A stretch of DNA of 64,000 nucleotides, taken from contig NZ_CP065383.1 of NCBI RefSeq assembly GCF_015775515.1, forward strand, positions 1,116,001-1,180,000, read 5' to 3'. The position numbers were made by a program, and so were the translations under genes. The stretch's first letter is position 1, and every line of letters starts with the position of its first letter. Of this stretch, positions 1-9,236 are shown in pieces. A model generated the notes under the pieces. It saw nothing but the letters and a program-made list of their open reading frames with translations. It ran no database searches and was not told the DNA's origin. This DNA comes from Atribacter laminatus. GTDB taxonomy: Bacteria > Atribacterota > Atribacteria > Atribacterales > Atribacteraceae.

Positions 1-749
1 AGCATTATTTGTTTGAAAATAAATACACACCGATAATCTACGATTCAGAAGAAGATGCAGTTAAAGAAGAAAAATACTTACAAAGTTTACTCGAAAGAAG
101 AGTAGATGGTGTCTTATTTGTTCCTTCCAAAGAGAATAAAAGAATTCCTGAATTTATAAAACAAAAATCTATTCCAACAGTTTTTATTGACCGATATTTT
201 AGTAAAGATTTTGATTTTGTTAAAGGCAATAATTATAGTGGGATAGCCCTGATTATATCGTTTCTTGTTAGTAGGGGTTACGAGAAAATTGGTATGATTG
301 CAGGATCACAAGAGACAGTATCAGGGAAGGAAAGATACCTAGCTTTTTTAAAGGCCATTACTATGCATAACTTAAAGGTTGAAAAAAAATATGTAAAATT
401 TGGAAGTTACTCTATTGAAAGCGGATACTTTAGAATGAATGAGCTATTAAATACCGGTGAATACCCTGAAGTGATAATATCGGCAAATAATTTTATAGGA
501 ATTGGTGCTTTTCAAGCTATCAAGGAGAGAGGTTATAAAATTCCGGATGATATTGGAATTGTAATATATGATGAAGTATATCTTGCCGATTTTGTTGATC
601 CTCCTTTAACTGTGGTAGTTCAACCGGCTGAGGAATTGGGGAGAAGCGCAGCTGAACTATTGTTGGAAAGAATTGATAGTCAAGGTATTTTGCCTCCAAG
701 AGAATTAGTTATTGAACCGAAGTTAATAGTTAGAAATTCAACAAAATAG
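1..749 (+). CDS. LacI/GalR-family transcriptional regulator, 5' truncated by window edge
   Basis: The reading frame is open from the first bases, so the true start and the N-terminal helix-turn-helix lie outside the window; only the periplasmic-binding-like effector domain is visible (about 248 residues). The family pattern is clear: an early 'RRVDGVLFVPS' strand, a 'GIVIYDE' segment near the C-terminus, and the 'PPLTVVVQPAEELGRSAAELLLERI' type ending (residues about 197-221) that LacI regulators share. Such proteins repress sugar-catabolic operons and release DNA when a sugar or sugar phosphate binds. It is co-oriented with and 54 bp upstream of the isomerase gene, so it most likely controls the operon behind it. 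The effector cannot be told from sequence. The TTG at position 9 is inside the gene and is not its start. Confidence 0.9.
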   Translation, partial: HYLFENKYTPIIYDSEEDAVKEEKYLQSLLERRVDGVLFVPSKENKRIPEFIKQKSIPTVFIDRYFSKDFDFVKGNNYSGIALIISFLVSRGYEKIGMIAGSQETVSGKERYLAFLKAITMHNLKVEKKYVKFGSYSIESGYFRMNELLNTGEYPEVIISANNFIGIGAFQAIKERGYKIPDDIGIVIYDEVYLADFVDPPLTVVVQPAEELGRSAAELLLERIDSQGILPPRELVIEPKLIVRNSTK

Positions 750-803
750 TCATTAACCAATACATATTGAAGTTAAATTATAAAAAAATAGGGAGGAATA
801 TTG

Positions 804-1637
804 ATGAAATTTAGTGTATGTAGTGGAAATTATGGCAGGGAACCATTAGAAAAAATTATTAATAGAGCTGCGGAATTGGAATTTGATGGTGTCGAATTAA
901 CTGTAGCATTTCATACTCACCCTAGTATTTCTTTTAAGGAAAGGCAGAAAATAAATGGTTATTTTGCAAATGCAGGTATCAAATGTAGTTCGTTACATTT
1001 TATTTTTGATAAGACTGTTAAACTTTCAAGCCAAAACTTTGAAGACATAAAACAAAATATTCTTTATTTTAAGGCAGTTATCGATCTTGCATCAGATTTT
1101 AATACATCAACTATAGTTGTTGGTGGGGGTGGTTCAAGGTCTATAAAAGCTGATCAGACGAGGAGCGAAGTTGAAGATAATTTTGAAAAAATGTTAAGTG
1201 AAGTTGCTGATTATGCTTCTGAAAAAAAGGTAACTCTTTGTTTAGAAGCGCTAAACAGATATGAAACTAATTTCTTAAAAACATTGAAAGAATGTAGTGA
1301 TATTTCATCAAGAATAAAATCACCATATGTAAAAATTATGGGTGATACATATCATATGAATATAGAAGAAGTATCAATAGAAAAAGCAATAATTGAATCA
1401 AAAAATGATCTGGTTCATTTACATTTTGCTGATTCCAATAGAATGTCTCCAGGCGAAGGGCATATTAACTTTTTGGAGGTACTTAAAGCTTTAAAAACAA
1501 TAAAATTTGATGGCTATTGTGCTTTTGAAATATTTGCATTAACACCTGAAAAATTATGTTTTGATTCATTTGAAGAAGCTGATAAACATATGGTTCTAGG
1601 AAAGAAATATATAGATAATTTAGTTACATCAATATAA
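804..1637 (+). CDS. Sugar phosphate isomerase/epimerase (xylose-isomerase-like TIM barrel)
   Basis: A 277-residue protein of the AP-endonuclease-2/xylose-isomerase-like TIM-barrel superfamily (TIM/IolE/hydroxypyruvate isomerase type). Visible hallmarks are 'ELEFDGVELT' near the N-terminus, 'LCLEALNR' in the middle (metal-ligand Glu), 'IMGDTYHMNIEE' (metal-ligand Asp and His) and 'HLHFADSNRMSPGEGHINF', with His and Asp/Glu ligands of the metal site. Enzymes of this fold isomerise or epimerise sugars or keto-sugars with a divalent metal; the substrate cannot be assigned. A TTG three bases upstream is in frame, but the ATG at 804 sits 7 nt after GGGAGG and is the better start. It is the first enzyme gene of the operon, followed 16 bp later by a Gfo/Idh/MocA dehydrogenase, a pairing typical of inositol or rare-sugar pathways. 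Confidence 0.85.
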   Translation: MKFSVCSGNYGREPLEKIINRAAELEFDGVELTVAFHTHPSISFKERQKINGYFANAGIKCSSLHFIFDKTVKLSSQNFEDIKQNILYFKAVIDLASDFNTSTIVVGGGGSRSIKADQTRSEVEDNFEKMLSEVADYASEKKVTLCLEALNRYETNFLKTLKECSDISSRIKSPYVKIMGDTYHMNIEEVSIEKAIIESKNDLVHLHFADSNRMSPGEGHINFLEVLKALKTIKFDGYCAFEIFALTPEKLCFDSFEEADKHMVLGKKYIDNLVTSI

Positions 1638-1653
1638 AAAGGATTATGCAGAG

Positions 1654-2739
1654 ATGAATAACAAAAAGTTTAAAGTTGGTATCGTAGGTTGTGGGACGAT
1701 TGCACCTTACCATGTTGAAGCTTTTCAAACATTAGAAAATGTTGAGGTTGTTGGTGTTTCTGATGTTAATGAGATGAAGGCTAAAGAACTCTGTAGTAAA
1801 TATAATATTAATTTTTGGACCACTGATTACAGAAAATTACATGATTTAAACTTAGATGTAATTAGCATATGTGTACCCTCTGGTCTACATTATGAAGTTT
1901 CAATTGATGCTATGAAAAAGAAGAAGCATGTCATTGTAGAAAAGCCTTTAGCAATTAATCTTAAACAAGCAGATGAAATGATATTAACATCTGGAAAAGA
2001 AGGAGTGAAGTTAGCAACTATTTTTGATCATAGATTTGACTTACCAAGCAGAATGATTAAAGATGCGCTAAATAAAGATCTCTTTGGGAAATTAATTTTA
2101 GTTGATGCCCACATTAAATGGTATAGAACGCAAGATTATTATGCAAATGGATGGAGGGGTACTTGGAATCTGGATGGGGGTGGAATTTTAGCAAATCAAG
2201 CTATTCATTGGTTGGACTTGATTCAATGGTTTGCTGGACCATTAAAAAGTGTGTATGGAAAAATAAAAACATTTACGCATGAAATAGAAGCAGCCGATAC
2301 AGCGATTGCTATCCTCGAGTTCTTTAATGGATCTTTAGGGGTAATTGAAGCTAGTACTTCTATTTATCCAGGCAGGCAAAAAGGCGGTTTTGTTTATAAT
2401 AACTTACCAGAAAGTATTGGGATATATGGAGAAAAGGGGAGTGTAGTTGTTGAAGGTTCAAAAAATATTAAACTATGGGAATTTGCAGAGAATGGAAGCC
2501 ATGAATTAATTAAAGAAAATAAGATAAAAAATGGAACATCAAGTCATAAAGAATTAATAAAAGCAATTATTGATTCTTTAAGAGAAGATAAAGAAGTTCC
2601 AATTGATGGGAAAGAAGGAAGAAAATCGTTAGAACTGATGAGAGCTATATATTATTCATCTTTTATAAACAAAAAAGTAGATTTCCCATTTATAAAAGAC
2701 GACGAATTAGAAAAAATTATTATAGATAAAATTAAATAA
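1654..2739 (+). CDS. Gfo/Idh/MocA-family NAD(P)-dependent oxidoreductase
   Basis: 361 residues with an N-terminal Rossmann fold ('GIVGCGTIAPYH', residues 9-20), the family 'VEKPLA' motif (residues 95-100) that follows the nicotinamide pocket, and a C-terminal alpha/beta dimerisation domain with 'GGGILANQAIHWLDL', containing the conserved His and Asp. The length is normal for the family. These enzymes oxidise a hydroxyl of a cyclic polyol or sugar (myo-inositol dehydrogenase, glucose-fructose oxidoreductase and relatives). It lies inside the operon, 16 bp from each neighbour, so it should act on the same imported compound as the isomerase upstream and the SDR downstream. The exact substrate is not predictable from motifs. 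Confidence 0.9.
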   Translation: MNNKKFKVGIVGCGTIAPYHVEAFQTLENVEVVGVSDVNEMKAKELCSKYNINFWTTDYRKLHDLNLDVISICVPSGLHYEVSIDAMKKKKHVIVEKPLAINLKQADEMILTSGKEGVKLATIFDHRFDLPSRMIKDALNKDLFGKLILVDAHIKWYRTQDYYANGWRGTWNLDGGGILANQAIHWLDLIQWFAGPLKSVYGKIKTFTHEIEAADTAIAILEFFNGSLGVIEASTSIYPGRQKGGFVYNNLPESIGIYGEKGSVVVEGSKNIKLWEFAENGSHELIKENKIKNGTSSHKELIKAIIDSLREDKEVPIDGKEGRKSLELMRAIYYSSFINKKVDFPFIKDDELEKIIIDKIK

Positions 2740-2754
2740 AAAAGGAGTATAAAG

Positions 2755-3114
2755 ATGAAAATACTTAAGTTAAAAGAAGGTAAAAGTTTTGACATGGGGA
2801 AAGGGAAAACAATTAATGTATTATCTCCAGAAATTGGTTCAAAATATGTTACTCTAAATTATTCTGAGTTTGAGCCTAAACAAGCGTTTACTCAACATAT
2901 ACATAAAAATTCAGAAGACGTCATTATAATCCTAAAAGGTAGTGGATATATTCGCGTAGAAGGTAAGGATTATGAAATAAAAGAGGGAGATGTTGTTTAT
3001 ATTCCTGCTGGTGAAATGCATGGGACAATAGCAGGTGATGAACCGATGATTGCTATTAGCTGTCAAGCGCCCCCTGATATGGACTTATATACAGGAGTTT
3101 ATAATAAAAAATAA
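2755..3114 (+). CDS. Small cupin-domain protein
   Basis: 119 residues forming one conserved beta-barrel (cupin 2). Motif 1 is seen as 'FTQHIHKNSEDVIIILKGSG' and motif 2 as 'GDVVYIPAGEMHGTI', which together supply His/His/Glu/His metal ligands. Small stand-alone cupins in sugar operons act as isomerases, mutarotase-like proteins or sensors; none of these can be chosen here. A good ribosome-binding site (AAAGGAG) precedes the ATG by about 8 nt. It is co-transcribed with the Gfo/Idh/MocA gene (16 bp) and the SDR gene (26 bp). Confidence 0.85.
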   Translation: MKILKLKEGKSFDMGKGKTINVLSPEIGSKYVTLNYSEFEPKQAFTQHIHKNSEDVIIILKGSGYIRVEGKDYEIKEGDVVYIPAGEMHGTIAGDEPMIAISCQAPPDMDLYTGVYNKK

Positions 3115-3139
3115 AGAAAGAGCATTAAGGTGATAAAAA

Positions 3140-3886
3140 ATGAGATTTAAAGACAAGGTAGCCCTAGTAACCGGTGGTAAGAATGGTATGGGTAAAGCAG
3201 TTGCTATGAGGTTGTTAGAAGAAGGAGCATATGTTGCAGTTGGAGATATCGACGAACTTAATATAGAAAGATATTTATCAGATTTTGCAAGTAAAAAAGA
3301 TAGATTTATATTTGTCAAGCTGGATGTAACAAATAATGACAGCATTAGAAAGTGCGTAGGTAATGTAATAGATAGCTTTGGAAAGATCGATATATTAATA
3401 AATTGTGCAGGTATCATGGGTCCTGTAAAACCCACTTGGGAAATAACAGAAAATGAATGGGATCAATTAATGAATATTCATTTAAAAGGTACTTTTCTTT
3501 GCTGTAAAGAAGTTATTTCGTACATGATTAAACAAAGTTATGGAAAAATTGTGAACGTTTCATCAGTTTCGGCTAAAGAAGGAAATCCAAATTTTTCTGC
3601 ATATTCAGCAGCAAAGGCAGGGATTATTGCATTTACTAAATCATTAGCAAAAGAAGTTGCAACAAAAAATATTAATGTTAACTGTATTTCTCCTGCTTTA
3701 ATTGAAACCCGTTTTTTAATGGAAATGAGCGAAGAGCAAAAAGCCGTTCTTCTAAATAAGATTCCTATGGGAAGAGTTGGTAAAACAGAGGAAGTAGCAG
3801 CATTAATAGCGTTTCTTGTTTCTGATGAGGCAAATTTTATTACCGCACAATGTTACGACATTAGCGGAGGTAGATCTGTATATTAA
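3140..3886 (+). CDS. Short-chain dehydrogenase/reductase (SDR)
   Basis: 248 residues, a classical SDR. The cofactor motif TGGKNGMG is at residues 11-18, NCAG at 88-91, the catalytic Ser at about 142 and YSAAK (catalytic Tyr155 and Lys159). The C-terminal 'GRVGKTEEVAALIAFLVSDEANFITAQ' pattern (written here in summary; residues about 213-239) is typical of FabG-like sugar or polyol dehydrogenases. It would oxidise or reduce a sugar-derived hydroxyl using NAD(P). Position between the cupin and the transporter genes makes a sugar or sugar-acid substrate far more likely than fatty-acid synthesis, since no other fab gene is nearby. Confidence 0.9.
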   Translation: MRFKDKVALVTGGKNGMGKAVAMRLLEEGAYVAVGDIDELNIERYLSDFASKKDRFIFVKLDVTNNDSIRKCVGNVIDSFGKIDILINCAGIMGPVKPTWEITENEWDQLMNIHLKGTFLCCKEVISYMIKQSYGKIVNVSSVSAKEGNPNFSAYSAAKAGIIAFTKSLAKEVATKNINVNCISPALIETRFLMEMSEEQKAVLLNKIPMGRVGKTEEVAALIAFLVSDEANFITAQCYDISGGRSVY

Positions 3887-3922
3887 TTTTCCTTATAAGT
3901 AAAAAGGGGGATTTAACGGCTA

Positions 3923-4807
3923 GTGAGAAAAAGAATAGGTACTAGCAATGTGCTAGATAAGAATTTTAAATATATTTTTAATTTACCTTTATATGTTGTA
4001 TTAGGAATTGTGGTAATATTTCCTCTCGTCTATGTTTTCTCTTTGAGTTTTTTTGATTGGCAATTAACAACTAATAGAATTGTTTTTAATAAAATAGATA
4101 ATTATCTTGAACTATTTAAAGATGCCAGATTTATAAATGCAATTTGGAGAAATTTTTATTTTGCATTTTTTTCTGTTTTATTACAAATAATTTTAGGTTT
4201 CGGAATTGCTTTAATTCTAAATGCAAAAATTAAAGGAGTAAAAATATATAGACTCCTTCTCATGATACCAATGATGTCTTCTCCAATTGTTGTAGCTTTA
4301 ACATGGAGATTTATGTTAAATAGATCGTTTGGAATTGTAAACCATTTTCTTGAGAAGTTTGGTTTTCAAGCTTTAAGTTTTTTAGGTGATAAAAGTTTAG
4401 TGTTACCATCTATTATATTAGTTGATACTTGGCAGTGGACTCCGTATGTTATCATTTTGCTTTTAGCCGGACTACAATCTTTGCCACCTGAACCCTTAGA
4501 AGCGGCTCATATTGATGGAGCAAATCCAATCCAGCGCTTTTTCCTTATCACCCTCCCTTTAATGAAAACCCATTTGGGATCAGCAGTAATTTTAAGAACT
4601 GTTATGGCATTTAAAATATTTGACATTATTTGGGGAATGACAAGAGGGGGTCCTGCGTTTGCTTCTGAAACTCTGTATCCATATATATTTTCGCAGAGTT
4701 TCCTTTACTTTAGAATTGGTTATTCGTGTGCAGCAGCTGTTGTATTTTTAATGATAAATCTTGGTTTAAGTTTAATACTAAACCATTTCAAGGCAGATAA
4801 ACAATGA
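3923..4807 (+). CDS. CUT1-type sugar ABC transporter permease (MalF-like)
   Basis: 294 residues with six predicted membrane segments and the permease EAA loop 'EAAHIDGANPIQRFFLITLP' (residues about 193-212) that docks on the ATPase. The first helix follows a short cytoplasmic tail, as in LacF/UgpA/MalF-type permeases. GTG start, preceded by AAGGGGG with a 12-nt gap, begins 36 bp after the SDR stop. The next permease overlaps its stop by 4 bp (ATGA), so the two are translationally coupled. No ATP-binding subunit is encoded in this operon; a shared MsmX/UgpC-like ATPase elsewhere in the genome is likely, as is common for CUT1 systems. Confidence 0.93.
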   Translation: MRKRIGTSNVLDKNFKYIFNLPLYVVLGIVVIFPLVYVFSLSFFDWQLTTNRIVFNKIDNYLELFKDARFINAIWRNFYFAFFSVLLQIILGFGIALILNAKIKGVKIYRLLLMIPMMSSPIVVALTWRFMLNRSFGIVNHFLEKFGFQALSFLGDKSLVLPSIILVDTWQWTPYVIILLLAGLQSLPPEPLEAAHIDGANPIQRFFLITLPLMKTHLGSAVILRTVMAFKIFDIIWGMTRGGPAFASETLYPYIFSQSFLYFRIGYSCAAAVVFLMINLGLSLILNHFKADKQ

Positions 4808-5619
4808 ATAAAAATAAAAAAGTAAAAACGTTTCTTTATCACGTTATTAATGTATTAATAGCTTTTGTATTTATATTTCCAATCTACTATATCATTATTA
4901 CGTCTTTTAAGACTGAAAGAGAAATAGGAACTAATGTTTCAATATGGTTATCCCAACCTATTGTAACCAACTATTATGAAGCTTTCACAAAATATAACAT
5001 TGGTCCAGCATTATACTCAAGTATGGTAGTAGCAATATTTGCTACGATCATTGGAGTAATAATAGGTTCAATGTCAGCATATGTAATTAATCGGTATGAT
5101 CAAAAGAAATTAGCTTTTACTATATTGACAACCATGATGATACCTTACGTGGTATGTGCAATTCCACTGTTTATATTATTTCAGAAAATAGGTTGGTTTG
5201 ATACCTATTCTGGTCTTATATTGTCGCACTTAATTATAACAGTGCCTCAATCTGTTTGGATATTGGTAGGCTTTGTCAAAGCTATACCTAAAGAAATAGA
5301 AGAAGCAGCATTAGTTGATGGATGCACAAAATTTGGGTTGTTTTACAAAATTGTATTTCCTTTGTTAAAGGGAGGAATCGTTGCCGCTGCTACATTGGGT
5401 TTTATTATGTCTTGGAATAATTTTAGTTTAGCACTAATGTTGGGTGGTTCTAAAACTGTACCAGCCCCCTTAGCTTTGTTTAATTTTGTTGGAGAAGCTG
5501 CTATTAATTGGGGAGGCCTTGCTGCAAGTGCCACACTGATGTTAATACCAACAATTGTGTTTACTTTATGGGTACAGAAACATTTAACTCAGGGTTTAAT
5601 GGTTGGAGCAATCCAATAA
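4804..5619 (+). CDS. CUT1-type sugar ABC transporter permease (MalG-like)
   Basis: 271 residues, six predicted helices, an extended 'TSFKTEREI' periplasmic segment after helix 1 and an EAA loop 'EEAALVDGCTKFGLFYKIVFP' (residues about 167-187), all as in MalG/LacG/UgpE. It forms the second half of the membrane channel with the upstream permease, whose stop codon it overlaps. The C-terminus ends 'LTQGLMVGAIQ', the conserved ending of this subfamily. Downstream, 35 bp later, comes the binding protein. Confidence 0.93.
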   Translation: MNKNKKVKTFLYHVINVLIAFVFIFPIYYIIITSFKTEREIGTNVSIWLSQPIVTNYYEAFTKYNIGPALYSSMVVAIFATIIGVIIGSMSAYVINRYDQKKLAFTILTTMMIPYVVCAIPLFILFQKIGWFDTYSGLILSHLIITVPQSVWILVGFVKAIPKEIEEAALVDGCTKFGLFYKIVFPLLKGGIVAAATLGFIMSWNNFSLALMLGGSKTVPAPLALFNFVGEAAINWGGLAASATLMLIPTIVFTLWVQKHLTQGLMVGAIQ

Positions 5620-5654
5620 ATCTATATTTTTAAATTAGAAAAGGGGGTTATTTC

Positions 5655-7049
5655 ATGTTTACAAAAAATATTAAAAAAGCAATAATGTTAATACTAAGTG
5701 TTATGATCTTTATTTCAATTTCAACTTTTAGTTATGCAGAAGTAAATTGGACAAAATATAGTGGTACAGAGATAACCGTGATGTGTTGGACAAGACCGGA
5801 ATTAGAAGCAGCACGATTGCTTATCCCGGAGTTTGAGGCAAAGACAGGAATAAAAGTTAATTGGATAGTTATGGATGCCTGGGAATTAAGAGCCAAAATT
5901 GCCCGAGAATATGCATTAGGACAACCAACAATGGATGGTTGGTTTTACCATCCAAGCCAGCAGGAATTGGCAATTCAAGTTGGGAATTTTCAAGTTGATC
6001 AAATGGAATATATTAATAACCCAGAATTAACACCTGAAGATTGGGATTTTGATGATTTTTTACCAGTCGGAAAAGAAGGGAATACAGTATTTTCTAAAAA
6101 CGGAGGATATTCATTATCTTTCACATCGCAACCTACTGGTTTGTGGTATAGAAAAGACCTCCTTGAAGAAAACGGTTTGCTGGTTCCAAAAACATTTGAA
6201 GAAGCTGAGGTTGCTGCTAAAAAGTTAACAATTGATTCAGATGGAGATGAAAAAATTGATTTGTATGGCTGGATTGGTAGAGGTCAAGGATTTCAAACGA
6301 TAACAAGAATAGGTGGTTTTTTGTTTGGTTATGGAGGAGCTTGGTGGACTCATGATCGAAAATCAGCTATTGATAAACCAGAAACATTACGTGGTATTAA
6401 TGAGTATGCCAGAATGTTAACAACTTATGGGCCTCCATCTCCTCTCGAATTAGGATGGCTTGAAGTTGCTAAACTTTTTGCTGATGGTAAAGCAGCAATG
6501 ATGCCAGAATCAGGTGAACATGCATTTATGTTTGAAGATCCAACAAAATCATCTGTACAAGGAAAAATAGGTATGGCACCATATCCATCGGGCCCAGCAG
6601 GTATTGCAATCCCTACAGAGTTATTATCGTATGGAATACCAATAGATGCAAAGAACAAAGAAGCTTCGTGGCTATTTGCTCAATGGTTGGCTAATAAAGA
6701 AAATATGAAAAAAATGCTAATAGGTGGAGGAGCAGTTGTAAGAGCTTCATCATGGGATGATCCAGAAATTGTACCTGTTAATAAAGAATGGGCTGATTAT
6801 GTAAAGTACTCTTTACAGTTTGGAAGTGATTACTTTGTTAATTTAGCCTGTGTTCCCCTCACGGAAGTAAGAGAAAAATGGGGAGAAGTTGTTGATTACG
6901 CTATGAGTGGTGAAGCTGATCTAGAAAATTTTGCTAAAACAAAAGCAGAAGAAATCAATGCAATTATAACAAGAGATGAAACTGGATTAGACATTTATAT
7001 GGATCCACGATTTAGCTATATGCCTTATGATGTATATAGAAGCAAATAA
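5655..7049 (+). CDS. Extracellular sugar-binding protein (family 1) of the ABC transporter
   Basis: 464 residues. An N-terminal signal peptide (positively charged start, hydrophobic stretch at residues 10-25, cleavage likely after Ala28) is followed by a family-1 solute-binding fold: 'ITVMCWTRPE' as first strand, 'IPEFEAKTGIKVNW', and a C-terminal helix-rich lobe. No lipobox Cys is present, so it is probably soluble or held by its uncleaved signal. The protein is Trp- and Tyr-rich, which suits carbohydrate binding. It is the last gene of the operon, right before a terminator hairpin. RBS AAAGGGGG precedes ATG by 9 nt. Confidence 0.92.
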   Translation: MFTKNIKKAIMLILSVMIFISISTFSYAEVNWTKYSGTEITVMCWTRPELEAARLLIPEFEAKTGIKVNWIVMDAWELRAKIAREYALGQPTMDGWFYHPSQQELAIQVGNFQVDQMEYINNPELTPEDWDFDDFLPVGKEGNTVFSKNGGYSLSFTSQPTGLWYRKDLLEENGLLVPKTFEEAEVAAKKLTIDSDGDEKIDLYGWIGRGQGFQTITRIGGFLFGYGGAWWTHDRKSAIDKPETLRGINEYARMLTTYGPPSPLELGWLEVAKLFADGKAAMMPESGEHAFMFEDPTKSSVQGKIGMAPYPSGPAGIAIPTELLSYGIPIDAKNKEASWLFAQWLANKENMKKMLIGGGAVVRASSWDDPEIVPVNKEWADYVKYSLQFGSDYFVNLACVPLTEVREKWGEVVDYAMSGEADLENFAKTKAEEINAIITRDETGLDIYMDPRFSYMPYDVYRSK

Positions 7050-7078
7050 TTAGTAATAGATTTGGCTAAGAAATATCT

Positions 7079-7123
7079 ATATCAAAAAGGCAATTTTCTT
7101 TAAGAAAATTGCCTTTTTGATAT
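7079..7123 (+). terminator. Long inverted repeat ending the sugar operon
   Basis: Two perfectly complementary 22-bp arms (7079-7100 and 7102-7123) flank one base, folding into a long hairpin whose upstream arm is A-rich and whose downstream arm carries TTTTT after the GC core. It lies 30 bp after the binding-protein stop codon, so it is most likely the transcription terminator of the operon. Confidence 0.85.
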
Positions 7124-7522
7124 ATGGCAAAACATTAAAATAGTAAATGATAAGCTATACAGCAGTGAGTTGCCTGATAATAAGAGGAATTTTTTCTAAC
7201 TCCCCATAAAAGTCGTCCACTCTTTTAGATGGTACGCATTATAAATAAATTTGAGGGGAGAAAAAAAGAAAGAGCGTTCACAATGATTGGAGTGTATCTG
7301 TCAACTCTAATATCCAGCATTTGGCAAAATAAAACTCCAGCACCTTGCATAAGATTAATAGTTTAGACTTGAATGTTCCAAACGATAAATCTTTCCATTA
7401 AATACCAAAAGATGACAGCAATGGACCAACTGGCGAAGATTAGGACTGGTGTCACGTCATCTATGAATTTCCCATTCATTTTGCTGTATTGTTTTGCTAT
7501 AAACTAGTAAATTAACCCAAAC
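7124..7522. other. About 400 bp without a recognisable gene, left flank of IS21 copy 1
   Basis: No frame gives a convincing protein. Short open stretches such as one encoding Asp-Asp-Ser-Asn-Gly-Pro (around 7410) hint at a decayed surface-protein gene, and the zinc-motif fragment just right of the IS (10339-10635) may be its 3' end. The last five bases (7518-7522, CAAAC) are the left target duplication of the IS. Confidence 0.5.
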
Positions 7523-7676
7523 TGAGTAATATTTTGGGATAGACCCACTCGTATACTCAAAAAGGTCCACCATGAGTATCAAATAGGCCCACCTTGGTCA
7601 TGGAGAGATCCACCTGACATATAATGAGGAAATACACTGTAAAGTGTAAATCTTCATTAGGAGGCTGATCAAATAA

Positions 7677-9236
7677 ATGATCAAGTATCGAGAAATTCTT
7701 CGGCTTCACAGCCAAGGTGTGAGTCAACGTGGCATTGCTGCCAGTTGCCAGTGCTCACGGACCACAATCCGTAATGTGGTTGAACGGGCAGAAAGGCATG
7801 AGATTTCATGGCCTTTCGATAAAAACATGTCGGATGCAGATCTTCAGGAACTCCTTTTTCCGGAAAAAAGGAGTCAGTCCAATCGAAAAATACCGGATTG
7901 CGAATATGTTCATAAAGAAATGGCCAAAAGTGGTGTCACCTTAAGTTTGTTGTGGCATGAGTACCATGAACAATGCCGCTTCAATGGTGAAATCCCACTC
8001 ATGTACAGCCAATTCTGTCGGTATTATCATAAGTATGCCAATACCACCAAAGCCACTATGCGCATTAAGCGCAAACCCGGTGAAATGCTGGAAGTGGACT
8101 GGGCTGGAAAGACTGGTTTTATTGTTGATAATCTAACCGGTGAACTTATTCCAGCCTATATCTTCGTAGCGAGCCTATCTTGCAGCCAGTATGCCTATGT
8201 AGAAGCCTTCCTGTCAATGGATATGGAAAGCTGGGTCAATGCTCATGTTCATGCGTTCAAATACTTTGGTGGAGTGGCCAGAATCCTCGTGCCAGACAAT
8301 TTAAAAACCAGTGTAGATAAAGCCTCTCGACCAGATCCCAAGATTAATAGAACCTATCAAGAAATGGCCGAGCATTACGGGACAGCAGTCATTCCAGCCC
8401 GAGTCAGGCGCCCCAAAGACAAGCCCCATGCCGAAAGTACGGTGGGTATTATTTCCACCTGGATCATTGCCTCTTTGCGAAACCAACAGTTCTTTTCATT
8501 ACACGAACTGAATAGCGCCATCCGTCTTAAGCTGGAAGAATTCAACCAGAAACCTTTTCAAAAGAAGCCGGGAAGCAGGAAAAGCGCCTTCCTAGAAGAG
8601 GAAAAAGCACTGCTTTTGCCTTTGCCTTTGCCTACTTCCCCATACGAGCTTGCCACCTGGTCAACGGCGTCCGTACAGTACGATTATCACATAATTGTGG
8701 ATAAAAATCACTACTCAGTGCCCTATGAGTACATCCGGCATCAAGTGGAGGTACGTATAACCAGCAAAACTGTTGAAGTTTTTTACCACAATCATCGCAT
8801 TGCTTCCCATATTCGGATTCGCGGTCAGGAAGGCCAGATTGTCACGGTACCGGATCACATGCCAGAGAAACATAAACAGTACCTGGCTGTAAATGCTGAT
8901 CATTTTAGGAATTGGGCTGCTTCCATTGGACCTCATGCCGTCATTGTGGTGAATGCTCTTTTGTCAGCATCAAGAGTTGAGAAACAAGGTTACCGTTCTT
9001 GTACATCGCTTATGAAACTCGCTGACAAGTATTCTTTATCCCGCTTTGAAGAAGCGTGCCAGCGGGCACTTTGTTACACGCCCAGTCCGAGTTTCAAAAT
9101 CATCCAGACCATCCTCAAAACCGGTCAGGATAGAATATCAGTCCAATCAGATCGACAAAAAGCGACAAAAGACAATCCCAACATCTACGGATTTGTCCGG
9201 GGTGCCGGCTACTATGGAGGAAAAGACAATGATTAA
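7677..9236 (+). CDS. istA: IS21-family transposase IstA
   Basis: 519 residues. An N-terminal helix-turn-helix ('LHSQGVSQRGIAASCQCSRTT', residues about 11-31) is followed by an RNase-H-like integrase core with 'EVDWAGK' (first catalytic Asp, about residue 140), 'VARILVPDNLKT' (second Asp) and a Glu in 'DKPHAESTVG', then a C-terminal SH3-like DNA-binding part. It catalyses cut and strand transfer of the element with IstB as regulator. A Leu-Pro repeat (three units, around residue 317) has one unit more than in the second copy (517 residues). RBS AGGAGG lies 13-18 bp upstream of the ATG. Its stop overlaps the istB start by 8 bp. Confidence 0.95.
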   Translation: MIKYREILRLHSQGVSQRGIAASCQCSRTTIRNVVERAERHEISWPFDKNMSDADLQELLFPEKRSQSNRKIPDCEYVHKEMAKSGVTLSLLWHEYHEQCRFNGEIPLMYSQFCRYYHKYANTTKATMRIKRKPGEMLEVDWAGKTGFIVDNLTGELIPAYIFVASLSCSQYAYVEAFLSMDMESWVNAHVHAFKYFGGVARILVPDNLKTSVDKASRPDPKINRTYQEMAEHYGTAVIPARVRRPKDKPHAESTVGIISTWIIASLRNQQFFSLHELNSAIRLKLEEFNQKPFQKKPGSRKSAFLEEEKALLLPLPLPTSPYELATWSTASVQYDYHIIVDKNHYSVPYEYIRHQVEVRITSKTVEVFYHNHRIASHIRIRGQEGQIVTVPDHMPEKHKQYLAVNADHFRNWAASIGPHAVIVVNALLSASRVEKQGYRSCTSLMKLADKYSLSRFEEACQRALCYTPSPSFKIIQTILKTGQDRISVQSDRQKATKDNPNIYGFVRGAGYYGGKDND

